Positions 26,030-34,133 of a DNA stretch of 64,000 bases are shown here, one piece after another. The notes beneath the pieces are model-generated. The model did not search any database and was not told where the DNA came from. It saw only the letters and a program-made list of their open reading frames with translations. This DNA is from Edaphosphingomonas laterariae (lineage in GTDB: Bacteria; Pseudomonadota; Alphaproteobacteria; Sphingomonadales; Sphingomonadaceae). Location of the stretch: the NCBI RefSeq assembly GCF_900188165.1, contig NZ_FZOS01000008.1, positions 62,001-126,000 of the forward strand, given 5' to 3'. Position 1 is the first letter of the stretch, and each line of letters begins with the position of its first letter. Position numbers and translations under genes: made by a program.

Positions 26030-26581
26030 TCAGCCGAGCTTGCCGAACTTGGCTTCGAAGCCGGGGATATCGCCGCTCGCCAGGAACTTGGCCTGCTCTA
26101 CCCACTGGTCGCGGTTGATGCGGCCGGCAAAGGTGCCCATCGCGGCATCCACCTTGGCCACCTGCGCGGGGCTGAGTGCGGCGAGCTGAGCGAAATGGGT
26201 CACGCCCATGCCGTTCAGCACGCCCTGCGCCTTGGGGCCGAGGCCCTTCAGCCGGGTCAGATCGTCCGGCGGGCCGGGGTTGATGTCGATGCCCAGGAAC
26301 TGGCCCGCCACGTCGATCGTCGCCACGGCGGCGGCATCGGTGATGCGGTCATGCGGTTCGGCAGCGGGGGCCGCCGCTGCCGCTGGCGCCACAGGTGCCG
26401 CCGGCGCGGTGGGCGCTATCGGGGGCGGGGTGGGGGCAGGCGCCGCCACTTTCGGCGCGGCGGCCTCGGCGGGCGGCGCCGGCATCTGTTCGGGCGGCTT
26501 GGCGCGGCCGCGCAGAACCATCACGATCGCCGCGATGGCGATCAGGACCGCGACGATCGCGACGAGATAATATTGGTCCAT
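26030..26581 (-). CDS. Membrane-anchored helix-hairpin-helix protein
   Basis: The 183-residue protein starts MDQYYLVAIVAVLIAIAAIV with GGAGGGA 6 nt upstream. It has one N-terminal membrane segment, an Ala/Pro-rich linker to about residue 85, and a C-terminal helix-hairpin-helix domain (DDLTRLKGLGPKAQGVLNGM, then FAGRINRDQWVEQAKFL). This domain is like those appended to some ribosomal L21 proteins and DUF4332-type proteins. The motif often binds nucleic acid, but a membrane anchor makes that uncertain. It lies 51 bp downstream of purD on the same strand. Confidence 0.7.
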   Translation of the reverse strand: MDQYYLVAIVAVLIAIAAIVMVLRGRAKPPEQMPAPPAEAAAPKVAAPAPTPPPIAPTAPAAPVAPAAAAAPAAEPHDRITDAAAVATIDVAGQFLGIDINPGPPDDLTRLKGLGPKAQGVLNGMGVTHFAQLAALSPAQVAKVDAAMGTFAGRINRDQWVEQAKFLASGDIPGFEAKFGKLG

Positions 26582-26632
26582 GGCCAGTCCCTCCTGCCCC
26601 AAGAAGCGCTACCGAAACGAACGTGTCGAAGC

Positions 26633-27919
26633 TCAGGCTGTTCCCTCGGCCTCGCGCGCAACCTCGCGCCAGCCGATGTCGCGGCGGCAGAAACCGCTCG
26701 GGAAATCGATGGCATCGACGGCGCGATAGGCGGCGGCCTGCGCCTCGGCAACGCTGGCGCCGGTCGCGGTCACGTTCAGCACGCGGCCGCCATTGGCGAC
26801 GATCGCGCCGTCCTTGTCCGCCGTGCCCGCATGGAACACCTTGGCACCGCCGGCGTCGGCCGCCGCGATGCCAGTGATCGTGCCGCCCTTTTTCGGCGTG
26901 CCCGGATAGCCCTTGGCGGCCATCACCACCGTCAGCGCCACCGTATCGGCCAGCCGGGGCGGGGCGGTTTCGCCCAGCCGCCCTTCGGCCACCTTGAGCA
27001 GCAGGTCGAGCAGGTCGTCCTCCAGCCGCATCATCAGCACCTGGCATTCGGGGTCACCGAAGCGGGCATTATATTCGATCAGCTGGGGGCCGCTTTCTGT
27101 CAGCATCAGCCCGGCATAGAGCACGCCCGAATAAGGCGTGCCCGCCGCCGCCATCGCGCGGACGGTGGGCTCCACGATTTCGGCCATGGCGCGGGCTTCC
27201 AGCTCCGGCGTCAGCACGCGCGCCGGGCTATAGGCGCCCATCCCGCCGGTATTGGGGCCGGTATCGCCCTCGCCCACGCGCTTATGATCCTGCGCCGAAC
27301 CGAACGGCACCACCGATTTGCCGTCGGTGATCGCGAAGAAGCTCGCTTCCTCGCCGGTCAGGAACTGTTCGATCACTACCTCGGCCCCGGCATCGCCAAA
27401 GCCGCCGTCGAACATGTCGGCGATCGCGGCTTCGGCCTCGGCCGTATCCTGCGCGATCACCACGCCCTTGCCGGCGGCGAGGCCATCGGCCTTGATGACG
27501 ACCGGCAGGCCGAAGCCCGGCAGCGCCGCTTTGGCGGCTTCGGCATCGGTGAAGCGGGCATAACCGGCGGTCGGGATATTTTCCCGCGCGCAAAGATCCT
27601 TGGTGAAGCCCTTCGATCCTTCCAGCTGCGCCGCCGCCGCATCCGGGCCGAACACCAGCACGCCGTTCGCGCGCAGCAGATCGCCGACGCCGGCGACCAG
27701 CGGCGCTTCCGGCCCGACGACGACGAGGCCGATGGCCGCCGCGCGGACGAAGGCGAGCACCGCTTCCGGGCTGGCCGGGTCGAGCGCCACCATTTCGGCA
27801 TGCTCGGCTATTCCCGGATTGCCCGGCGCGGCATAAAGCTTGGTGAGGCGTGGCGATTGCGCCAGCTTCCATGCCAGCGCATGTTCGCGCCCGCCCGAAC
27901 CCAGCAACAGGACTTTCAT
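26633..27919 (-). CDS. purD: Phosphoribosylamine-glycine ligase
   Basis: It joins glycine to phosphoribosylamine with ATP, step two of purine synthesis. The 428-residue protein starts [20 protein letters not shown], the standard PurD N-terminus, and has the ATP-grasp elements [17 protein letters not shown] and [13 protein letters not shown] plus YNARFGDPE. The ATG at 27919 is preceded by AGGGA. The start codon overlaps that of the divergent xseA gene (CATG at 27917-27920), so each ribosome binding site lies in the other coding region. Confidence 0.96.
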   Translation of the reverse strand: MKVLLLGSGGREHALAWKLAQSPRLTKLYAAPGNPGIAEHAEMVALDPASPEAVLAFVRAAAIGLVVVGPEAPLVAGVGDLLRANGVLVFGPDAAAAQLEGSKGFTKDLCARENIPTAGYARFTDAEAAKAALPGFGLPVVIKADGLAAGKGVVIAQDTAEAEAAIADMFDGGFGDAGAEVVIEQFLTGEEASFFAITDGKSVVPFGSAQDHKRVGEGDTGPNTGGMGAYSPARVLTPELEARAMAEIVEPTVRAMAAAGTPYSGVLYAGLMLTESGPQLIEYNARFGDPECQVLMMRLEDDLLDLLLKVAEGRLGETAPPRLADTVALTVVMAAKGYPGTPKKGGTITGIAAADAGGAKVFHAGTADKDGAIVANGGRVLNVTATGASVAEAQAAAYRAVDAIDFPSGFCRRDIGWREVAREAEGTA

Positions 27920-29354
27920 GACCGATCTTCCCTTCGAACCTGCGCGGCTGTTAGCCGAGGAGACGCCCGGGGACAATTCACCGGCGATGAGCGTGTCCGA
28001 ACTGTCGGGCGCCTTGAAGCGCAGCGTCGAGGAACGTTTCGCCCATGTCCGCGTCCGTGGCGAGATTTCGGGGTTCAAGCGGGTGGCGTCGGGCCATTGC
28101 TATCTCGCGCTCAAGGATGACAAGGCGGTCATCGACGGCGTGATCTGGAAAGGCACGGCGGGCGGCCTCGCTTTCCGGCCGGAAGACGGGATCGAGGTGG
28201 TCGCGACCGGGCGGCTCACCACCTATCCGGGCCGGTCCAAATATCAGATCGTGATCGAACGGATGGAGCTGGCCGGGCAGGGCGCGCTGATGCAGCTGCT
28301 CGATCAGCGCCGGCGCGCGCTGGCGGCCGAAGGATTGTTCGATCGCGAGCGCAAGAAGCCGCTGCCTTTCCTGCCGCAGGTGATCGGCGTCGTCACCTCG
28401 CCCACGGGGGCGGTGATTCGCGACATTCTCCACCGCCTTGAGGATCGCTGCCCGACCCGCGTGATCGTCTGGCCGGTGCTGGTGCAGGGCGATGGCGCGG
28501 CCGAACAGGTGGCGGCCGCCGTGCGCGGGTTTGACGCCATGGCGCCGGGCGGCCCGGTGCCGCGCCCCGATCTGGTGATCGTTGCGCGCGGCGGCGGCTC
28601 GATCGAGGATCTGTGGGCATTCAACGAGGAAGTCGTGGTCCGCGCCGTCGCCGGCTGCTCGATCCCGATCATTTCCGCCGTCGGCCACGAGACGGATACC
28701 ACGCTGTGCGATTTCGCCGCCGACGTCCGCGCGCCGACGCCCACCGCCGCCGCCGAGATCGCGGTGCCGGTGCGTGCCGAACTGCTCGGCTCCCTGCGCG
28801 AACTTGGCCTGCGCGCCCAGCGTTGCGCCAACCGCTACCGCGAACGCGCCGGCGAACGGCTGGACGCCATGGCCCGGCGCCTGCCGACGCCCGATCGTCT
28901 GCTCGGCCCCCAGCAGCAGCGCATGGACGATCTGGGCGATCGCCTGCCGCGCGGGCTTTCGCGCCGGCTGGCGGTGGCGCGCGGCGATCTCGCCCAGGCG
29001 GCGGGCGCGCTCCGTCCGTCGCTGCTCAACGCGCGGATCGCGCGGGCCCGCGAACGCCTCGCGGCGGCGCGCTTCCGCCCGGCGCTGATCGAAACGCAGG
29101 TGCGCGAGGCGGAGGCGCAGGTGCAGCGCCTGTGGCGGCTGGCCGAAGGGCTCAACCCCGAACGTCCGCTCGCCAAGGGCTATGCCTGGGTTGGTCGCCG
29201 CCCCGATGGCGGGGTGGTGACGACGGCGGCGCAGGCGAAGGCGGCGGGCGCGCTGACCCTGCATTTCGCCGACGGCGCGGTCGACGCGCGGGTTGAGCGC
29301 AGCGGCCGCCCGGCTTATCCTCAGGAGAAACCCGAACAGCCGAGCCTGCTCTAA
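27918..29354 (+). CDS. xseA: Exodeoxyribonuclease VII large subunit
   Basis: It is the catalytic subunit of exonuclease VII, which degrades single-stranded DNA. The 478-residue protein has an N-terminal OB-fold (about 30-125, with [20 protein letters not shown]) and a catalytic domain with [38 protein letters not shown] and [28 protein letters not shown] coiled-coil C-terminal region follows. The ATG at 27918 has AGGA 6 nt upstream and gives a typical acidic N-terminus. The DUF2093 and LytM-type genes follow closely. Confidence 0.95.
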   Translation: MTDLPFEPARLLAEETPGDNSPAMSVSELSGALKRSVEERFAHVRVRGEISGFKRVASGHCYLALKDDKAVIDGVIWKGTAGGLAFRPEDGIEVVATGRLTTYPGRSKYQIVIERMELAGQGALMQLLDQRRRALAAEGLFDRERKKPLPFLPQVIGVVTSPTGAVIRDILHRLEDRCPTRVIVWPVLVQGDGAAEQVAAAVRGFDAMAPGGPVPRPDLVIVARGGGSIEDLWAFNEEVVVRAVAGCSIPIISAVGHETDTTLCDFAADVRAPTPTAAAEIAVPVRAELLGSLRELGLRAQRCANRYRERAGERLDAMARRLPTPDRLLGPQQQRMDDLGDRLPRGLSRRLAVARGDLAQAAGALRPSLLNARIARARERLAAARFRPALIETQVREAEAQVQRLWRLAEGLNPERPLAKGYAWVGRRPDGGVVTTAAQAKAAGALTLHFADGAVDARVERSGRPAYPQEKPEQPSLL

Positions 29355-29377
29355 GCGCCGGTCACGAAGGATAAGAT

Positions 29378-29575
29378 ATGCTGATGTCCCAGGGCCGCGC
29401 CGCCCGCCTCCATTATATGGCCAACGCCTTCCGCGTGCTGTCGTCCGGCGATCATGTCGTCTGCGCCGTTTCGGGCGAGCGTATCCCGCTCGACAATCTC
29501 CGCTACTGGAGCGTCGCGCGGCAGGAAGCCTATGCCACCGCCGAAATCTCGACGAAGGCGGCGCTTTCGGAGTGA
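29378..29575 (+). CDS. DUF2093 domain-containing protein
   Basis: The 65-residue protein belongs to a small alphaproteobacterial family of unknown function, recognised by ARLHYMANAFRVLSSGDHVVCAVSGERIPLDNLRYWSVARQ (in two pieces, residues 9-49), with a Cys and a short beta-hairpin core. AAGGA precedes the ATG by 7 nt. It sits between xseA (24 bp upstream) and the LytM-type lipoprotein gene, whose start overlaps its stop. This xseA-DUF2093-peptidase order suggests an operon. Confidence 0.85.
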   Translation: MLMSQGRAARLHYMANAFRVLSSGDHVVCAVSGERIPLDNLRYWSVARQEAYATAEISTKAALSE

Positions 29576-30489
29576 CGATCCGTGGCCGCGCGGCCGGCCT
29601 GATCCTGCTGCCGCTGATCCTGCCGTTTTCGCTTCTCGCCGGCTGCGCGGTGGTGCCGCCGGCCACCGCCGAAACCGGTGCGGTGCCGCCATCGCCGCCG
29701 CCCGCACCCGTGGTGACGCCGCTCAGCGGCGATTTCGCCTTTCAGGGGAGCTTCCAGCAGGGCGGGCTGGTCCTGGGCACCGCGCCCGTCGGCACGGTCC
29801 GCCTGCTGCTCGACGACAAGCCGGTGCGGATCGCCCCCGGGCGCCGTTTCATCATCGGCTTCGGGCGCGATCATGGCGGCCAGGCGATGCTGGAGGCGCG
29901 CGCCGTCGATGGCACCGCGCTGCGCAAGCCGCTGGCGATCGCGCCGCGCGCCTGGTCCATCCAGTCGCTGCCCACCTTGCCGCGCGGCACCAGCCCCACG
30001 CCCGAATATCAGCGTCGCCGCGCCGCCGAACTGGCGCAGATCAACGCCGCACGCGAGGTGCAAAGCGACACGCAGGGGTGGCAGCAACGCTTTCAGTGGC
30101 CCGTCAGCGGGCGGATCAGCGGCGTGTTCGGATCGCAGCGCATTTATGCCGGCGAACCCGGGGCCTTCCATTCGGGCGTCGATGTCGCCCGGCCCACCGG
30201 CACGCCAATCGTGGCGCCGGCCGACGGTGTCGTCATCCTCGCCGCATCAGCGCCCTTCTCGCTGGAGGGCAATCTGCTGATGATCGATCATGGCATGGGG
30301 CTGAACAGCGCCTTCCTCCACCTCTCGCGGATCGACGTGAAGACGGGCGATCGGGTGGTGCGTGGCCAGCCGGTCGGCGCGATCGGCGCCACCGGCCGCG
30401 CCACCGGCCCGCATCTCCACTGGAGCATGAAGTGGCAGGACGAGCGCATCGACCCGGCGCCGCTCGCCGGGCCGATGCCGGGGCGCTGA
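29572..30489 (+). CDS. M23 (LytM) family peptidase lipoprotein
   Basis: It is a predicted envelope-anchored endopeptidase or amidase activator acting on peptidoglycan. The 305-residue protein starts at GTG (overlapping the DUF2093 stop as GTGA) and has a signal peptide with lipobox LLAGC, with lipidated Cys25. The C-terminal LytM domain holds the zinc ligands His200 and Asp204 (HSGVD) and HLH at 281-283, plus AFLHLS. The full set of metal ligands suggests active enzyme rather than a degenerate EnvC type. The N-terminal region (50-130) is beta-rich, as in other members with an extra IgD-like domain. Confidence 0.88.
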   Translation: MTIRGRAAGLILLPLILPFSLLAGCAVVPPATAETGAVPPSPPPAPVVTPLSGDFAFQGSFQQGGLVLGTAPVGTVRLLLDDKPVRIAPGRRFIIGFGRDHGGQAMLEARAVDGTALRKPLAIAPRAWSIQSLPTLPRGTSPTPEYQRRRAAELAQINAAREVQSDTQGWQQRFQWPVSGRISGVFGSQRIYAGEPGAFHSGVDVARPTGTPIVAPADGVVILAASAPFSLEGNLLMIDHGMGLNSAFLHLSRIDVKTGDRVVRGQPVGAIGATGRATGPHLHWSMKWQDERIDPAPLAGPMPGR

Positions 30490-30495
30490 CGCGGC

Positions 30496-31419
30496 TCAGG
30501 CCGCCGTCTTGATCGCGTCGGGGGCCAGCGCCTGGATCATGCGGCGCATGCCGTCGCGCCAGTCGACCTTCGTCTCGCCGATCAGCTGGTGCATCCGGCT
30601 GGTGTCGATGGCCAGCGCGCCGAACGCCGCCACATCTTCCTGGAACACCGGCTTCAACCCGGTCAGTTCGCCGATATAGGCGCACCATTCCTCCACGCTC
30701 GCCGCCTGCGATCCGCCGAAATTGGTGGTCACCACATCGGTCGTCGCGGCGCCCAGCAGATAGGGGATCTTCTCGGCATAATCGTCGACGTGCAGCGGGT
30801 TGTAGAGGTTGGGGCCTTCCGGGTGGATGGTGATCGGAACGCCGCCCTGCATCATCAGCAGGTGGTAATAAGGCCAGCCGCCATTATCGCCATAAGGCAC
30901 GCTCATCCGCGCGATCGTCGTCGGCACGCCATAGCTCTTGGCGGCGAAGCGGCACACGGATTCGGCGGCGATCTTGGCGATCGAGTAAGTCGGGAACATC
31001 GACCGGTGATTGTCGCCCAGCGGGTCGCTTTCCTTGCGCGGCACCGGGCCCTGATAGTCATAGACGCCGGTCGTCGAAATATGGACGAACGCCTTGGCGT
31101 CGCGGCACTTGGCGATCAGGAAGCCGACGCCCTCGGCATTTTCCCTGAGGTCGCGATCGAAATCGCCGGTCTTGGCGACGGCGGCGTTGACCACATAGTC
31201 GACGGTGGGGATGGCATCGAGGCTCGACGGGTCGGACAGGTCGATGCGGACCGGTGTCGCGCCCATCGCCTCGATCTCGGCGCGGTCCTCCGGCTTGCCG
31301 AAGCGCGCGGCGGCAAACACCTCGGCCTTGCCGGCATAGGCTGCCACCAGCGGCTTGGCGAACTGCCCCGTCGCGCCCGTGATCAGGATGCGCTTTCCTT
31401 CGATATCGGCCCGCTTCAT
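30496..31419 (-). CDS. NAD-dependent epimerase/dehydratase family protein
   Basis: It is an extended short-chain dehydrogenase. The 307-residue protein has the nucleotide motif TGATGQFAKP (residues 14-23), the catalytic Ser/Thr stretch HISTTGVYDY and YSIAK with the catalytic Tyr and Lys. AAGGAG lies 7 nt before the ATG. The substrate is unknown. It converges with the LytM-type gene (6 bp apart) and is divergent from a DUF2946-like gene. Confidence 0.88.
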   Translation of the reverse strand: MKRADIEGKRILITGATGQFAKPLVAAYAGKAEVFAAARFGKPEDRAEIEAMGATPVRIDLSDPSSLDAIPTVDYVVNAAVAKTGDFDRDLRENAEGVGFLIAKCRDAKAFVHISTTGVYDYQGPVPRKESDPLGDNHRSMFPTYSIAKIAAESVCRFAAKSYGVPTTIARMSVPYGDNGGWPYYHLLMMQGGVPITIHPEGPNLYNPLHVDDYAEKIPYLLGAATTDVVTTNFGGSQAASVEEWCAYIGELTGLKPVFQEDVAAFGALAIDTSRMHQLIGETKVDWRDGMRRMIQALAPDAIKTAA

Positions 31420-31576
31420 CGTTCCACTCCTTGGATCTTGTCTGCTGGATTTGAGCTAAGCGTCGCCGGCGCGCACGGGCAAGGGCAGCGCCGGACGAAG
31501 CGCCACTTTTCGGCCGTCGCACGGGCGATGGCCGGATGGATCGACAGCGCGGGGCGAACGGGCTAGGGCGCTGCCC

Positions 31577-31978
31577 ATGCGGGGCATGGCATCAGCACAG
31601 GCAGCAGGCGGGCGCGGCGGGTTTGCCGTGATGCTCGTCGCGCTCGCTCTGCTCATGCGCCTCCTCGTTCCCGCCGGCTGGATGCCGGCGACCGACGGGC
31701 GCGCGATCACGCTCTGCACCGGCATGGGCGCGGTCGAGATGTGGGTCGCGGCCGACGGCACGATCCACGAAAAGGCACCCGTCCAGCCGGGCAAGACCAC
31801 CGAAAATTGCGTGTTCGCAGCCCTCGGCGTGGCGATCCTCGCGCCCGATACGGGCACCGTCGTCGCGCCGCCCGCGATCGCCGCCGCGCCGGCCGTGGCG
31901 TTGCTTGCCGCCGTCGCGATCGGCCGGGGCCTCGCCGCACCGCCGCCGCCGCCCACGGGGCCGCCCGTCCGCTTCTAA
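31577..31978 (+). CDS. DUF2946-like protein
   Basis: The 133-residue protein has an N-terminal membrane segment (FAVMLVALALLMRLLVPAGW), two cysteines (ITLCTGMG and TENCVF) and a hydrophobic Ala/Val-rich C-terminal segment ending in a Pro-rich tail. This layout fits DUF2946, a family often found next to TonB receptors and copper or heme handling genes. It lies 91 bp before a TonB-dependent receptor on the same strand. A role in metal handling is inferred from context. Confidence 0.65.
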   Translation: MRGMASAQAAGGRGGFAVMLVALALLMRLLVPAGWMPATDGRAITLCTGMGAVEMWVAADGTIHEKAPVQPGKTTENCVFAALGVAILAPDTGTVVAPPAIAAAPAVALLAAVAIGRGLAAPPPPPTGPPVRF

Positions 31979-32069
31979 TCCCGTCATTGCCGCGCGCCCG
32001 CATTCGGGGCGCGTGGCCGCTTTGCATGGGCCGCCCGTTCGCGCGCGGCCGGGTATCAGAGGTATTCGC

Positions 32070-34079
32070 ATGTCCGTTTCGTTCCACGCGCTTGGCCGCG
32101 CGTCGCTGTTCGCCGTCGCCACGTCCTTCGCCGCCCCCGCCTTCGCGGAGATGGCGGCGCCCGATACCATCATCGTCACCGCCGCCGTGGAAACGGCGCG
32201 CGATCGCGTTGCCCGGACGGCCGGGGGCAGCGATGTCGTGGCCGCCGCCGAGTTTCAGGATCGGCTGGCCGTGTCGCTCCGCGACGCGCTGGCTTTTTCG
32301 CCCGGCATCTACACCCAGCCGCGTTTCGGCCAGGAGGTGCGGATTTCGGTGCGCGGATCGGGGATCAGCCGGGGCTTCCACATGCGCGGGCTGATGCTGT
32401 TTCAGGATGGCGTGCCGATCAACCTGGCCGACAATAATGGCGATTTCCAGGAACTCGATCCGCAGATCTTCCAGCATATCGAGGTGTTTCGCGGCGCCAA
32501 TGCGCTGCGCCTCGGTTCATCCACGCTGGGCGGCGGGATCGACGCGGTCACGCCCACGGGGCGCACCGCGCGCGGTGTGGAGGTGCGCGCCGATGGCGGC
32601 AGCTTCGCTACGTTGCGCGGCAAGGTGGCGGCGGGCTTCACGGATGGGCGCGGCGACGGCTGGTTCGCGCTGACGGGCGATCGTTCGGATGGCGATCGCG
32701 ATCATGCGAAGCGGTCGGCGATCCGTTTCAACGGCAATATCGGTCTGCAGCTGAGCGATCGGATCGAGACGCGCTTTTATGCCAGCCTGAATCATATCGA
32801 TCAGGAACTGCCCGGCGCGCTCACCATGGCGCAGGCGCTCACCGATCCGGGGCAGGCCAATGCCGGCAGCGTCGCGGGCGATCAGGCGCGCGACATCGAA
32901 TCGCTGCGCCTCCAGAACCGCACGACCGTTGATCTCGGCACCGCGACGCTTAGCGCCGGGCTGTTCTTCAATGCCAAGCAATTGATCCACCCGATCTTCC
33001 AGCTGATCGACCAGAAGTCCGAAGATCGCGGGCTGTTCGCGCGGGTCGATTGGGCGGGCGATCTCGGCACGCTGCCGGTGGAAGCCAGCCTCGGCACCAC
33101 GGCGCGCTTCGGCACGGTGGATGCGCGCCAGTTCCTCAACCTCGCCGGCAAGCGCGGCGCGCAGACGGCGGACGCGCGACAGACGGCGCAGACGATCGAC
33201 AGCTATGGCGAGGTGCGGGTGGCGCCGGTCGATCACCTCTGGCTGATTGCCGGGGGCGTCTATACCCATGGCGAACGCCGGATCGACAACCGCCTCGCGC
33301 CGCAACGCAGCGGCCGCGCCAGCTTCGATCCCTTCGCCCCCAAATTCGGTATCCTGTGGCAGCCGCGGGCGGACGTACAGGTCTATGCCAATTACAGCCG
33401 TTCGGTGGAATTGCCGGGCTTTTCGGAACTCAGCCAGACGCCGGCCACGGGGCTGCCGGGCTTCGTCGACGTCGATGCCCAGCGTGCCTGGACGTTCGAA
33501 ATGGGCACGCGTGGCCGCGTCGGCATCGCGCAATGGGATGTCAGCCTCTATCGCGCGGACATAACGGGCGAGATGCTGCAATTCACCGTGTCGCAGGATA
33601 TTCCGGCAGCTACCTTCAACGCCGATCGCACCCGCCATCAGGGGATCGAGGCGGCGCTGACGCTGGACCTCGCGCCCTGGGCGCGGCTGCGGCAATCCTA
33701 TCAGCTCAATGATTTCCGTTTCCGCAACGATGCCGTCTATGGCGACAATCGCCTGCCGGTGGTGGCGAAGCATCTCTATCGCGCCAGCCTGCGGCTCGGC
33801 ACCGATCGGATCAGCGTGACGCCCAATATCGAATGGATGCCCGACGGCGCCTGGGCGGACTATGTGAACGCCACGCGCACAAGGGGCTATGCGCTGCTCG
33901 GCCTCGGTGCGGAGGCGGCGGTGCGCGACGATGTCACCCTGTTCCTCGACGCCCGCAACCTGACGGGCAAGAAGGCGATCGGAGACATCTCGGCCGTGGT
34001 GCGCGCCACCGATGCTTCGGCGATCTATTATCCGGTCGAACGCCGCGCCGTATATGGCGGGGTCCGCGCCCGCTTCTGA
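32070..34079 (+). CDS. TonB-dependent receptor
   Basis: It is an outer-membrane transporter for a chelated metal or another large nutrient. The 669-residue protein has a signal peptide ending AFAEM, and a TonB-box-like DTIIVTA near residue 30. The plug domain has ALAFSPGIYTQPRFGQEVRI, SVRGSGISRGFHMRG and FRGANALRLGSSTLGGGID. A 22-strand barrel follows, ending with a C-terminal Phe (VRARF). It resembles FecA-like receptors in the plug. The upstream DUF2946-like gene suggests metal uptake, but the ligand cannot be read from sequence. Confidence 0.9.
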   Translation: MSVSFHALGRASLFAVATSFAAPAFAEMAAPDTIIVTAAVETARDRVARTAGGSDVVAAAEFQDRLAVSLRDALAFSPGIYTQPRFGQEVRISVRGSGISRGFHMRGLMLFQDGVPINLADNNGDFQELDPQIFQHIEVFRGANALRLGSSTLGGGIDAVTPTGRTARGVEVRADGGSFATLRGKVAAGFTDGRGDGWFALTGDRSDGDRDHAKRSAIRFNGNIGLQLSDRIETRFYASLNHIDQELPGALTMAQALTDPGQANAGSVAGDQARDIESLRLQNRTTVDLGTATLSAGLFFNAKQLIHPIFQLIDQKSEDRGLFARVDWAGDLGTLPVEASLGTTARFGTVDARQFLNLAGKRGAQTADARQTAQTIDSYGEVRVAPVDHLWLIAGGVYTHGERRIDNRLAPQRSGRASFDPFAPKFGILWQPRADVQVYANYSRSVELPGFSELSQTPATGLPGFVDVDAQRAWTFEMGTRGRVGIAQWDVSLYRADITGEMLQFTVSQDIPAATFNADRTRHQGIEAALTLDLAPWARLRQSYQLNDFRFRNDAVYGDNRLPVVAKHLYRASLRLGTDRISVTPNIEWMPDGAWADYVNATRTRGYALLGLGAEAAVRDDVTLFLDARNLTGKKAIGDISAVVRATDASAIYYPVERRAVYGGVRARF

Positions 34080-34133
34080 TGGTGGTGGCGTTCGGCGGCG
34101 GAACGGGTTAGCCCCTGCCGATCAGGGGGGCGC

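Noticed and set aside
25505-28120. A long open plus-strand frame across TauE/SafE, the helix-hairpin-helix gene and purD
   Set aside because: The three minus-strand genes have clear families and start sites. The antisense product is His/Arg/Asp-rich low complexity, as expected of a shadow.
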